This document shows positions 34,981 to 43,614 of a DNA stretch of 64,000 bases, in pieces. A program made the translations under genes and the position numbers. Position 1 is the stretch's first letter; the number at the start of each line of letters is the position of its first letter. The DNA is from Ruminococcus sp. (GTDB lineage: Bacteria; Bacillota; Clostridia; Lachnospirales; Lachnospiraceae), in assembly GCA_020024635.1 (NCBI GenBank), contig JAHHTL010000007.1, positions 1-64,000 on the forward strand, given 5' to 3'. Below the pieces are notes generated by a model. The model worked only from the letters and a program-made list of their open reading frames with translations. It was not told where the DNA came from and made no database searches.

Positions 34981-37005
34981 TTATTTTGTAAGCATTAACA
35001 TAATATCATTGCTTCGTTTCACAAATGCAGTCATTTCTTCAGAATTTAATGGTTTGTGTGCCATCATCGCAAGATCATACAACTGTTTGCATATGATAGA
35101 AACATTTTCATTCTCCTTATGCTCTACCACAAATTTCACCAATGGATGCTCTGCATTAAGAATCAATGTAGCCTGACTTCCAAACATTGCTGGATCCATT
35201 GCACCCATTCCATACATTCTCATCATTTCTTCCATACGTCTTGACTGTTCTGACAATACTGCCATAGATGCAATGTTTTCATCTTTCAACTTTTCAACTT
35301 TTACATCAAGCTGTTCGTTGCCCAGTTCTTTCCTGAATATTTCAACAAGAGAATCTGTTGTCTTTGCAAATTCTTCTTTTTCTTCCTCACTCACATCTGA
35401 TTTTAATGATTCATGCACGTCTGCGTCAATTCTCTGGAAACGAATATTTTCATTGTGTTGCTCTAAATACGTGATAAACGCAGAATCAATATTATGTTTT
35501 AAGATTACCGCATCTTGTCCTTGAGCCTTAAACATATTAATGTACTGGCTTTGCTGGAGTTCATCTGTAACATAGAAAATATCTGTTTTGTTCTCTTCTT
35601 TTTCTTGTTCCTCGGCTGTCTTTTCTTTGGTTTCTTCTACCTTATCTTCCAAAGATCCCCCATTTGCTACGATGCAATCCTCTAATGTAAGATAGTTATG
35701 CTCTAAATTTTTAAATAAAATTGATTTTTCAATTTTCTTTCCAAATTTTTCATCCTTCAAACAGCCAAATTTGATAAATGGAGAAATATCATCCCAATAC
35801 TTTTCGTAATTTTCTCTATCATTTTTAAACATTCCATTGAGCTTATCTGCAACTTTCTTGGAGATATAATCTGCAACTTTATTGACAAATCCATCGTTTT
35901 GCAGTGCACTTCTTGATACGTTCAACGGAAGATCCGGACAATCGATCACTCCCTTTAGTACCATAAGAAATTCTGGAATGACTTCTTTAATATTATCTGC
36001 AATGAACACTTGATTGTTATATAATTTGATCGTTCCTTCAACGGAATCATATTCTGTGTTGATTTTTGGGAAATAGAGAATTCCTTTTAAATTAAATGGA
36101 TAATCCATATTTAAATGAATCCAGAACAATGGTTCTTTGTAATCCATAAATACTTTACGATAAAATTCTATATACTCTTCTTTTGTACATTCACTTGGAT
36201 TTTTGGTCCAAAGAGGGTGCGTATCACTAAGAGATACTGGACGTTTTACAATCTTCGCCTTTTGCTTTGTCTCTCCTTCTTCGCCTTCTTTTGGTTCTTC
36301 TGTAATGTGCTCTACCACCTCATCGGTATCTAACACATCCGCTTCATCAATCACTTCGTATTCGGTATCTGCATTTGCTTTGGAAAGGAAGATTTCTACC
36401 GGCATAAAAGAACAATACTTCTCAATGACTTCTCTTGCTCTATATTCATTTGCAAATTCGAGGCTGTCTTCATTTAAAAATAGAGTGATTTCCGTCCCAA
36501 CTTCTTCTCTATTTCCTTCCTGCATCTCATACTCTGTGCCACCTTCACTGATCCAATGTACGGATTTTGCACCTTCTTTGTATGACAACGTGTCAATATG
36601 AACCTCATCGGCCACCATGAATGCAGAATAAAATCCAAGTCCAAAATGACCAATCATTTCATCCTCGGTCGTCTTATCTTTGTATTTTTCCAAGAAGTGT
36701 GTGGCTCCTGAAAATGCAATCTGTGTAATGTATTCTTCCACTTCGTCTGCTGTCATTCCAAGACCATTGTCTATAAATTTCAGTGTCTTCTCTTCTGGAT
36801 TTACAATCACCTGGATCTTTGCTTTATATCCTTCTTTAAGCTCATACTCTCCCATCATATCCAGTTTTTTTAATTTCGTAATTGCATCACATCCGTTTGA
36901 TATGAGCTCACGCATAAAAATATCGTGATCTGAATATACCCATTTTTTTATGATCGGAAAAATATTTTCACTGTCAATTGATAAATTTCCCTTTCTTGTT
37001 TCCAT
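34981..37005 (-). CDS. htpG: Hsp90 chaperone HtpG
   Basis: This 674-residue ATP-dependent chaperone has the GHKL ATPase domain (RELISNGCDAITKL, then DNGLGMT and GHFGLGFYSAF), the middle client-binding domain, and a C-terminal dimerisation domain (about 540-674). Two acidic low-complexity insertions, near 228-250 and 482-502, are lengthened relative to E. coli HtpG and recall the charged linkers of eukaryotic Hsp90. The ATG at 37005 has AGGAG eight bases upstream. Transcription begins from a TTGACT/TATGAT promoter directly below a perfect CIRCE element, so HrcA should repress it, unlike the HrcA-independent htpG of Bacillus subtilis. A bidirectional terminator follows. Confidence 0.95.
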   Translation of the reverse strand: METRKGNLSIDSENIFPIIKKWVYSDHDIFMRELISNGCDAITKLKKLDMMGEYELKEGYKAKIQVIVNPEEKTLKFIDNGLGMTADEVEEYITQIAFSGATHFLEKYKDKTTEDEMIGHFGLGFYSAFMVADEVHIDTLSYKEGAKSVHWISEGGTEYEMQEGNREEVGTEITLFLNEDSLEFANEYRAREVIEKYCSFMPVEIFLSKANADTEYEVIDEADVLDTDEVVEHITEEPKEGEEGETKQKAKIVKRPVSLSDTHPLWTKNPSECTKEEYIEFYRKVFMDYKEPLFWIHLNMDYPFNLKGILYFPKINTEYDSVEGTIKLYNNQVFIADNIKEVIPEFLMVLKGVIDCPDLPLNVSRSALQNDGFVNKVADYISKKVADKLNGMFKNDRENYEKYWDDISPFIKFGCLKDEKFGKKIEKSILFKNLEHNYLTLEDCIVANGGSLEDKVEETKEKTAEEQEKEENKTDIFYVTDELQQSQYINMFKAQGQDAVILKHNIDSAFITYLEQHNENIRFQRIDADVHESLKSDVSEEEKEEFAKTTDSLVEIFRKELGNEQLDVKVEKLKDENIASMAVLSEQSRRMEEMMRMYGMGAMDPAMFGSQATLILNAEHPLVKFVVEHKENENVSIICKQLYDLAMMAHKPLNSEEMTAFVKRSNDIMLMLTK

Positions 37006-37066
37006 TATAAACACTCCTTTTTATATGATCTGTGTCTTCATTATTTTGGTTTCTCGCCTAAAACAT

Positions 37067-37095
37067 ATCATAATACAGCATTTTTCAAAAGTCAA
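37067..37095 (-). promoter_or_regulatory. Promoter of htpG
   Basis: TTGACT (37095-37090) and TATGAT (37072-37067) on the minus strand are 17 bases apart; predicted start near 37060, about 55 bases before the start codon. The CIRCE element ends eight bases upstream of the -35 box. Confidence 0.85.
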
Positions 37096-37102
37096 TACGA
37101 AA

Positions 37103-37129
37103 TTAGCACTCTTTTGCAAAGAGTGCTAA
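37103..37129. promoter_or_regulatory. CIRCE element (HrcA operator)
   Basis: TTAGCACTC (37103-37111), nine bases, GAGTGCTAA (37121-37129): a base-perfect match to the CIRCE consensus bound by the HrcA heat-shock repressor. Its position just upstream of the htpG promoter links htpG to the same control as groESL and dnaK operons of other Firmicutes. Confidence 0.95.
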
Positions 37130-37167
37130 TAATTTCTTTTATTCTAATAATCACTTGTCCGATCATA

Positions 37168-38289
37168 CTACGGAGTGTAATCCTGTGATTCTATCATTTT
37201 AGATGGGATAAGAGCTCCCTCTCCATCGGTAATTTGTACAATTGTTCCTTCTAGCAAATAGATGTTTTTAAATCCTTCTTTGTTCTCCATTGATGCCCAA
37301 TAGAGCTCAAGCGAATCATCATAGTTGGTATCCATTCCCACAAAATCTTTTTCACATACAAGGTCATAAATTCCCGCCGGAAAATCCTTGCCAACCGTAT
37401 ATTTATCTCCTTCTTTCAAAAGTATCTTTTCAGAAAGTGGATTTTCCACTAGTGGTATCATTTTATCCATTTGTGCACACTCTGTAGTCAGGCGAATCGT
37501 CGTGCCATCATCTACTAAAAATTCTGCTCCCTGATACAAGCGTACATCATCTGCCGTTTGAACTGCCCCATTTTTTAGACTTTCCTCTTGATCCGAAAGC
37601 CACCAGTGCTTATAAATTCTATTTTTTTCATCTTTCACCCTACAAAATCCAGAATCTCCCACTTGATCAATAGAATAATTTCCTTCTGGAATATGAACGC
37701 CAATTTTATAATTTCCTGACGTCAATTCAATTTCATATTTTTCCCCACTGCTTGGAAGATCATATGTTACATTTTCATAAATGTCCTCTTCATAGTTTGA
37801 AGAATCTTCAAATTCTTCTTGCACTCTTTTATGACTTTCATACTGATTTATCACACGATAAATCCCATCCATACCTACTTCTAAAATCACCGGTAAAATA
37901 TAGATAGCAAGAATCGTAAATAGAATAATTTTTACGACCCGACGCGGCCGCTTTTTCTTGCCTTCTACCGCATTTTTGGCTTTTTTTCGTACTTGTTTAT
38001 TTTTATCTTTTTTGGGCACTGAACTTTGCTGTAATACATAGCTTGATTTTTGTTTCGTTTTTGGGTTTACCTTTTGTACCTCTGTCGGTTTTGCCTTTGA
38101 TACTTCTCGATCTGCTGTATTTCGATCTGTTGTATCTCGCTCTGCTGTATCTCGATCTGATGCAAACTCGGCTGTAGTAGAATTTAACCGATAAGATTTT
38201 CGATCATTTCTTCTATTGTCCAGACCACAATCAACGCATACACCCTTTACCAGTTTCCCTCCGCATAAATAACATCTTTTCTTTTGCAT
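37168..38289 (-). CDS. Zinc-ribbon membrane protein with two YxVGxDxPxGxY-type domains
   Basis: This 373-residue protein is modular. Residues 1-25 form a zinc ribbon (CYLCGGK, CVDCG). Next comes a basic, repeat-containing cytoplasmic linker with pentapeptides of the type DRDTA/ERDTT/DRNTA (about 43-62). A membrane helix lies at about 123-142, and the outside part has two copies of a small domain: one with YKIGVHIPEGNYSID, the other with YTVGKDFPAGIYDL. These G-x-Y-x-V/I-G-x-x-x-P-x-G-x-Y domains are common in Firmicutes envelope proteins of unknown function. Start at 38289 has AGGGGG upstream. It may link a cytoplasmic partner to the outer face; that is inference. Confidence 0.75.
   Translation of the reverse strand: MQKKRCYLCGGKLVKGVCVDCGLDNRRNDRKSYRLNSTTAEFASDRDTAERDTTDRNTADREVSKAKPTEVQKVNPKTKQKSSYVLQQSSVPKKDKNKQVRKKAKNAVEGKKKRPRRVVKIILFTILAIYILPVILEVGMDGIYRVINQYESHKRVQEEFEDSSNYEEDIYENVTYDLPSSGEKYEIELTSGNYKIGVHIPEGNYSIDQVGDSGFCRVKDEKNRIYKHWWLSDQEESLKNGAVQTADDVRLYQGAEFLVDDGTTIRLTTECAQMDKMIPLVENPLSEKILLKEGDKYTVGKDFPAGIYDLVCEKDFVGMDTNYDDSLELYWASMENKEGFKNIYLLEGTIVQITDGEGALIPSKMIESQDYTP
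38107..38160 (-). repeat. 15-base tandem repeat coding for pentapeptides
   Basis: Three full units and a partial one, of the type TCGATCTGCTGTATT on the plus strand, start at 38107, 38122, 38137 and 38152. The units differ at one to three bases. They encode the linker pentapeptides [D/E]R[D/N]T[A/T] of the zinc-ribbon membrane protein. The unit is a multiple of three, so copy-number change would lengthen the linker without a frameshift. Confidence 0.85.
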
Positions 38290-38319
38290 AAGCATCCCCC
38301 TGTCTTCCTGCCATTTGTA

Positions 38320-39528
38320 TTACAGTTGCTCTTTTATCACTTCCATTGCTTTTAACATTTGAGAATCATACAGATCCTTTTCTGGATCGAATTGATATTC
38401 TACTTCAATATCTGGCTTTATTCCTTTTTGGTGAATACAAACCCCGCTTGGAGTAAAGTATTGTGAGATCGTAACTTTTAAACTACTTCCATCCTTTAGT
38501 TCTATAATCTGTTGTACGATACCTTTTCCATAGGTTGTTTTTCCTACGATTGTTCCAACTTTATAATCTTTTACAGCGCCTGTAAAAATTTCAGATGCAC
38601 TGGCACTATTTTCATCCACAAGAATGGCCAGTGGTTTATCAAAGGTATGATCTTTTGGATTACGATACTCTTCTTCCTTTCCGTTCTTGTCTTTTGTGGA
38701 AACAATAATTCCTTTTGGTAAAATTTCCTTTAACATACTTACAGTTGTATCAAGTATTCCACCTGGATTTCCTCTTAAATCTATAATTAACCCTTTCATC
38801 CCTTGCTGTTCCAGTTTCTCAAGTTCCGATTTGAATTGCTCATATGTAACGGTATCAAATTCAGAAATCACAAGATAACCGATGTGGTCTTCTAGCATGG
38901 TACTACTTACAGTAATCGCTTCAATTTTTCCTCGTGTTACTGTAAATTCTTTTTTCTCCATCTCATCTCCACGGTATACTTTTATAACAACGTCTGTTCC
39001 TTCATCTCCTCTTACCCAGGAAACTAATTCGGATAAATCTCCACTTAGAAACTCGTGATCGTCTACCTGGTAAATGATGTCTCCTTCTTTTAACCCCGCT
39101 TTTTGAGCCGGAGAATCCTCGTAAACTTTATTAATACGTGCCAACCCCGTTTTAAGTTCCACCGATAGCAGTGCACCTATTCCAGAAAATTGTCCACTTG
39201 TAGACTCAAATAAATCTTTGGTTTCTTTCGCATTGTAGTAGACCGTGTAAGGATCCCCCATAGCTTCTGCAAACCCTTTATAGATCCCGTCTTCAATCTG
39301 CTCCTTTGTCACTTGATCTGAATACAGATATTGATCATCTATAATGTTTCCTAGCAGTTTTAGTTTCTGCTTTACCTGTTTGTCATTTCCAATCTGTACA
39401 GTAGAATTCGCTTGATGAAAATGACTAGAGGCAGCCTTGTAAAGACCACTTCCTATGAATATCACAAGAAACATCAATACACTTCCATAAACTACTCCAC
39501 TTTTAAAGCTTCTTTTTTTCTTTTCCAT
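38320..39528 (-). CDS. C-terminal processing serine protease (S41, CtpA type)
   Basis: This 402-residue exported protease has an N-terminal membrane helix (about 12-30), a prodomain, a PDZ domain (about 105-185, GIGALLSVELKTGLARI onward) and the S41 catalytic domain with the nucleophile in DENSASASEIFTG and the general base lysine in GKTTYGKGIVQ. It cleaves periplasmic-side or wall-associated proteins at the C-terminus; homologues in Bacillus act on sporulation and wall proteins. GAGAGGTGA precedes the ATG. It lies just beyond a terminator ending the ftsEX transcript, so it has its own promoter; neighbouring ftsEX suggests peptidoglycan remodelling. Confidence 0.93.
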   Translation of the reverse strand: MEKKKRSFKSGVVYGSVLMFLVIFIGSGLYKAASSHFHQANSTVQIGNDKQVKQKLKLLGNIIDDQYLYSDQVTKEQIEDGIYKGFAEAMGDPYTVYYNAKETKDLFESTSGQFSGIGALLSVELKTGLARINKVYEDSPAQKAGLKEGDIIYQVDDHEFLSGDLSELVSWVRGDEGTDVVIKVYRGDEMEKKEFTVTRGKIEAITVSSTMLEDHIGYLVISEFDTVTYEQFKSELEKLEQQGMKGLIIDLRGNPGGILDTTVSMLKEILPKGIIVSTKDKNGKEEEYRNPKDHTFDKPLAILVDENSASASEIFTGAVKDYKVGTIVGKTTYGKGIVQQIIELKDGSSLKVTISQYFTPSGVCIHQKGIKPDIEVEYQFDPEKDLYDSQMLKAMEVIKEQL

Positions 39529-39569
39529 TCTATCACCTCTCCAGTATCCATCTACGCAATATAAAAAAA

Positions 39570-39612
39570 CCCGGGAATAAGACCATTCGTAATTTCGAAT
39601 AGCTATCCCGGG
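39570..39612 (-). terminator. Terminator of ftsE-ftsX
   Basis: CCCGGG arms at 39570-39575 and 39607-39612 with inner pairing around CTATTCG/CGAAT form the hairpin; seven Ts follow on the minus strand (39569-39563). It lies eight bases after the ftsX stop. Confidence 0.88.
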
Positions 39613-39619
39613 ATAGGTC

Positions 39620-40573
39620 CTACACTTTCAAGTGCTTTCTAACTGTAAAGAAACTTCCAAAGAATCCCATACCAACTCCCAGAATAAGTCCTGTCGGCAA
39701 TAGCCAGCGGTAAACTTCTGATACTGGAAGAAAATCAATAATATTGTTCAATATTGAAAAATGTGTCAGTACATATGATACAGCTTTTCCATAGAGTGCA
39801 TACAGAAGTACCAGTGGTATAATCGCTCCAACAATTCCCATCAAAATACTCTCGATAATAAATGGGGATCGAACCACGAAATCCTTTGCCCCAATGTATT
39901 TCATAATCGCGATTTCCTCTTTACGCACCGTAATACCCATAGTTACGGTATTGCTGATCAAGAAAATCGAAACTCCAAACAAAATCAAAATAATTGCAAT
40001 GGAAATATATCCTACAAGCGTATTTACACTTGACAAAGCTTTTGCAACAACATCTGATTTTTTAACATCACGAACCCCTTCTAGTCCTTTTGCATACTTT
40101 ACAAGTTCTTTTTGTGTTAATGCAAGAGACTTGCTTCGAACAGACAAACTTGCTTTGTCTTTATTTTCTGTTTTCATATATACTTCATAATGATCGGATT
40201 CAGCCAGTGGATTGTCATTTTTAAATCCTTCTGCTGCGTCCGGATTATCAGCAAAATATTGCTTTTTGTATTGTTCCCATGCTTCCTCTGCTGAAACAAA
40301 TACAACCTTGCCGACTTCTTCCCTTTTCTTAAGCTGTGCGCCGATCTCATCTTTTGTTTCTTGCGGAAGTCCTGCATCAAAAAAGACAGTAACAGCAACG
40401 CCTTCTTCAGCAGATTTTATAATATGTTGAAAGTTTACTAAAATAGAAAAGAATAATCCGAATAAAAAAATACAAGCTGACATAGTAGCCACTGATGCAA
40501 ATGAAAACATCTTATTTCTTCCGATATTCTTAATGCCCTGTTTTCCTACGTATCCTAAAGTACTAATTCTCAT
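39620..40573 (-). CDS. ftsX: Cell division ABC-type permease subunit FtsX
   Basis: This 317-residue membrane protein forms the FtsEX complex, which couples ATP hydrolysis to activation of wall hydrolases at division or during sporulation. It has an N-terminal membrane segment (about 20-45), an extracellular domain of about 130 residues with the hydrolase or adaptor contact, and three further helices at the C-terminus (FtsX/MacB fold). The ATG at 40573 overlaps the ftsE stop by 11 bases and has GGTGG upstream; an 11-residue longer reading lacks a ribosome binding site. The ctpA gene follows after a terminator. Confidence 0.95.
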   Translation of the reverse strand: MRISTLGYVGKQGIKNIGRNKMFSFASVATMSACIFLFGLFFSILVNFQHIIKSAEEGVAVTVFFDAGLPQETKDEIGAQLKKREEVGKVVFVSAEEAWEQYKKQYFADNPDAAEGFKNDNPLAESDHYEVYMKTENKDKASLSVRSKSLALTQKELVKYAKGLEGVRDVKKSDVVAKALSSVNTLVGYISIAIILILFGVSIFLISNTVTMGITVRKEEIAIMKYIGAKDFVVRSPFIIESILMGIVGAIIPLVLLYALYGKAVSYVLTHFSILNNIIDFLPVSEVYRWLLPTGLILGVGMGFFGSFFTVRKHLKV

Positions 40574-41249
40574 CGAAATACCCACCTTTTTTTTCATCGC
40601 TGACAATAACGCCTTGTTTCATTGTGATCACACGCTCATTCATCTCATTTACAATCTCTTGATTATGCGTAACAACAACAACGGTCGTTCCTCTTTCATT
40701 TGCCTCTTTCAAAAGACTCATAATTTCCCATGAATTTGTTGGATCTAGGTTACCTGTTGGCTCGTCTGCAAGAAGAATGGCCGGTTCATTTACAATCGCT
40801 CTTGCAATTGCAACTCTTTGCTGCTCTCCACCAGAAAGTTCCTTTGGAAATGCCTTATATTTTTGTGCAAGTCCAACCAAAGAAAGAGCTGCTGGCACTT
40901 TTTTCTTAATGATACGAGATGGTGTTTCTGTAACTCTTAACGCAAACGATATATTATCATAAATATTTCTATCTTTTAGAAGTCGGAAATCCTGAAATAC
41001 GACCCCAATCCCTCTACGATATTTTGCAATGTTGCGATGTCTCATACGATTCAGGTTCTGTCCATTCACGATAATGGTTCCATCTGTTGGGCTTAATTCT
41101 TTCATGATCAAACGAATCAATGTGGATTTACCAGATCCACTATCTCCCACAATAAAAACGAACTCACCTTGTTCAATTTTTACCGATACCCCATTTAGTG
41201 CAGAGACACCTTTTGAGTATTCCTTCGTTACATTTTTTAATTCTATCAT
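40563..41249 (-). CDS. ftsE: Cell division ABC ATPase FtsE
   Basis: This 228-residue ATPase has Walker A GDSGSGKST, the signature LSGGEQQRVAIARA, Walker B AILLADEP and the H-loop VVVTHN. It drives FtsX in regulating peptidoglycan hydrolases. GGAGG precedes the ATG. It opens the ftsE-ftsX pair with an 11-base overlap. The gap to the upstream PucR/CdaR-type regulator gene is 50 bases, so the three could be transcribed together. Confidence 0.96.
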   Translation of the reverse strand: MIELKNVTKEYSKGVSALNGVSVKIEQGEFVFIVGDSGSGKSTLIRLIMKELSPTDGTIIVNGQNLNRMRHRNIAKYRRGIGVVFQDFRLLKDRNIYDNISFALRVTETPSRIIKKKVPAALSLVGLAQKYKAFPKELSGGEQQRVAIARAIVNEPAILLADEPTGNLDPTNSWEIMSLLKEANERGTTVVVVTHNQEIVNEMNERVITMKQGVIVSDEKKGGYFDEN

Positions 41250-41299
41250 ATGTTCCTCCTAATTATTCATGCTCCTTTGGCATCAACCTCTTAAAAGTA

Positions 41300-42391
41300 T
41301 CAATAACCTGTTGTCTCCATATATTTCATATATTCAACTACCATAAGTGCAATCTTAAACGTAATTGCATCTTCAAAAACACGAAGATCTAGCCCTGTAC
41401 TCTTTTGTAGTTTATCCAAGCGGTACACCAAAGTATTCCTATGAATATATAGTTGTCTTGACGTTTCTGAAACATTCAGACTATTTTCAAAAAATTTATT
41501 GATGGTTGTCAATGTCTCTTCGTCAAAATCGTCTGGAGATTTCCCCTCAAAAATCTCTTTAATGAACATTTTGCAAAGTGGAATCGGTAACTGGTAAATC
41601 AATCTTCCAATTCCAAGCGTGCTGTAGGCAACAATGTCTTTTTCTTTAAAGAAAATCTTTCCCACATCCAATGCAAGTTTTGCTTCCTTGTAAGATCTAG
41701 ACACCTCTTTGATATCGTTGACTACTGTACCATATGCGATATGAATAGACTCCTCCGGATGTTCTGTCTTGATTAGATCCAGCATTTCTACTGCCATCTT
41801 GTCAAGCTCGCGATTTCCATCTTTTTGTGACAATTCTTTTAATACAATGATGTTTTTTTCGTCTACGGCTGTGACAAAATCTTTCGACTTTCCTCCAAGC
41901 AGACTTCTTACGCGGTCCAATGCAACGCTGTCTTTTTCGCACAATGTTTCAATAATAAAGATAACACGTTTTGCCTCTGTGTCAATATGTAATTTTTGTG
42001 CTCTATTGTAAATATCAACCAAAAGAAGATTATCAAGCAATAGATTTTTAATAAAATTATCTTTGTCAAAACGTTCTTTATAAGCAACCAACAGACTTTG
42101 AATCTGGAAGGCCGCCATCTTCCCTACCATATAAATTTCTTCACTGTTACCTGTGGCAAGTAGTACATACTCCAACTGCTGTTCATCAAAAATCTTAAAA
42201 AACTGACATCCCTGAATAACTTGACTGTCAGCCGGCGATTCTACAAACAATACAACAGCACTTTCATATTTTCTAGAATCCTCAAATGTACTTGCAAGAA
42301 CCTTACCCTCTGTATCCATCACGCAAAAATCAATACGTGAAATACTTTTTAATCCTTCTATCGTGTTTTGTAATACCTGATTTGATATCAT
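41300..42391 (-). CDS. PucR/CdaR-type transcription regulator
   Basis: This 363-residue protein ends in the PucR-type helix-turn-helix (about 300-350: LNVSETSRQLYIHRNTLVYR, then LDKLQKSTGLDL), preceded by a GGDEF-like central domain (about 140-270) and a putative sensory N-terminal domain (about 5-120) like that of CdaR sugar-diacid regulators. Members control uptake or catabolism of sugars or purines, usually activating. The ligand is unknown here. Start at 42391 has GGAGGAG upstream. It lies upstream of ftsE, but a functional link to division is not implied. AT-rich, partly palindromic sequence precedes it (42400-42440). Confidence 0.82.
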   Translation of the reverse strand: MISNQVLQNTIEGLKSISRIDFCVMDTEGKVLASTFEDSRKYESAVVLFVESPADSQVIQGCQFFKIFDEQQLEYVLLATGNSEEIYMVGKMAAFQIQSLLVAYKERFDKDNFIKNLLLDNLLLVDIYNRAQKLHIDTEAKRVIFIIETLCEKDSVALDRVRSLLGGKSKDFVTAVDEKNIIVLKELSQKDGNRELDKMAVEMLDLIKTEHPEESIHIAYGTVVNDIKEVSRSYKEAKLALDVGKIFFKEKDIVAYSTLGIGRLIYQLPIPLCKMFIKEIFEGKSPDDFDEETLTTINKFFENSLNVSETSRQLYIHRNTLVYRLDKLQKSTGLDLRVFEDAITFKIALMVVEYMKYMETTGY

Positions 42392-42512
42392 TTTCTCTCC
42401 TCCACTCCACTCATATGTATGCTCATGTGCATATTCCACAAAGAAGTTGAAACCAAAAATTATACATGCACACATATATACTTATATTAAGACATAACCA
42501 CAAAAAAATAAA

Positions 42513-42543
42513 GAGGAAATCCATTTTTTTTATGCATTTCCTC
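42513..42543 (-). terminator. Terminator of the WecG-like gene
   Basis: GAGGAAAT (42513-42520) pairs with ATTTCCTC (42536-42543); on the minus strand a TTTATTTTTTT tail follows. It lies 57 bases after the stop codon of the glycosyltransferase gene and ahead of the PucR-type gene. Confidence 0.8.
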
Positions 42544-42599
42544 GAATTTTTTATAATTATTTCATATTTTAACATTAGACATAGTTCACAATTTTCATT

Positions 42600-43292
42600 T
42601 TATGATTCGTCTTTTTTGTCTTGAAGATTGTTTTTAATATGCTTTCCTGCAAGATGGAGAAAACGTTTTTTCATAAAATAATAGCGAATACCGCCTGTCC
42701 CATTTTCAATGTAACGCTCTGCCAAAGTGCTCCCGCATCCCAGCCATAATTTTACGTTTAACAGCGCTTTATTATTTATAATAAAGTCCTCTTGTAGCGG
42801 CGCTGGAAGAAAGGATAAGATACACTCTGCTTCCATACCATTAATTTCATTTACAATCTCTTCCTGAGATCCATTTTCATCAAGTTGACAAGTCCCAACA
42901 ACGATCATTCCCTTATGATTTTGCTGGATTGCTTTTTTAAGTCTCTCTGCCATATCTGCATCTCGAGAAATAAGAATGGCCTTCTTATGATTTTTTTGTA
43001 GATATCGAAAAAACATTTTCAAAAAAATCTTTCCAGAGACATCTTTTAAAAGCCTGGTATCTGTAATCTTAGCAGCTTGAAGAATTCCTTCTTCGCCTGG
43101 AAGTATCATGTCAAATTTTGCAGTCTGCTCTTTCCACTCTTTATTTTCTTTTTCTTGTAAAAGCATATCCAAAGTAACCACTTCTATCAAATTGATGGTG
43201 TCACTTTCCAGATACTCTACTGCCTGACGCATCGCTTTCTTTGCTGTAAACCGATCCAACTCCACATCAAAGATATTGATTTTTTCATTCAT
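42600..43292 (-). CDS. WecG/TagA/CpsF-type glycosyltransferase, diverged
   Basis: This 230-residue protein resembles the WecG/TagA family, which adds N-acetylmannosamine or a related sugar to a lipid-linked precursor. Features are INIFDVELDRFTAKKAM near the N-terminus, the acceptor-site region FDMILPGEEGIL, VGTCQLDENG, and LWLGCGSTL. The normally strict P-K-Q-E motif (GxPKQE) has become LPAPLQE, and the C-terminus is basic, consistent with membrane association. It may be a teichoic acid or glycan primer enzyme, or a derivative with changed specificity. It stands alone between the spore protein gene and a terminator. Confidence 0.72.
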   Translation of the reverse strand: MNEKINIFDVELDRFTAKKAMRQAVEYLESDTINLIEVVTLDMLLQEKENKEWKEQTAKFDMILPGEEGILQAAKITDTRLLKDVSGKIFLKMFFRYLQKNHKKAILISRDADMAERLKKAIQQNHKGMIVVGTCQLDENGSQEEIVNEINGMEAECILSFLPAPLQEDFIINNKALLNVKLWLGCGSTLAERYIENGTGGIRYYFMKKRFLHLAGKHIKNNLQDKKDES

Positions 43293-43355
43293 CTAATTCA
43301 CCTGTTCTTTTTTCTCCAGTTTCATTATTTTAGCAAAAGAATAGGCAAAAGTCAA

Positions 43356-43547
43356 TTATTTTGTTTCCTTACGCTTTCGTTTTGTAATCAGCCCTCCTAT
43401 TTTTCCTGTTTCTTTTGAGGACAATGACTTCCACCCATTTTTCAACACTTTATCAAGTAGTCCCAATTCTTCTGCTATCTCATATTTCATTTTTTCTTGT
43501 GGTTCTAGTGTTTGCAAATCTACCACTTGTTCTTTCTTCTTCACCAT
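43356..43547 (-). CDS. Alpha/beta-type small acid-soluble spore protein
   Basis: This 63-residue protein has the SASP core KYEIAEELGLLDKVLKNGWK followed by SLSSKETGKIGGLITKRKRK, matching the conserved E-I-A-x-E-L-G and G-G-L-I-T-K-R motifs. It coats and protects DNA in dormant spores and is degraded by the Gpr protease at germination. The core ELGL/KIGG sequence includes an E-I-A-type site for Gpr. Start at 43547 has AGGGA upstream; a TGAATA and GTAATAA pair in the 43548-43614 gap resembles a sigma-G promoter weakly. The gene shows that the host forms endospores. Confidence 0.9.
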   Translation of the reverse strand: MVKKKEQVVDLQTLEPQEKMKYEIAEELGLLDKVLKNGWKSLSSKETGKIGGLITKRKRKETK

Positions 43548-43614
43548 AATAATCCCTGCCTTTCCTGTTCTTGCTTGGATTATTACCACATTTATTCGTC
43601 TTATTCAAAGAAAC

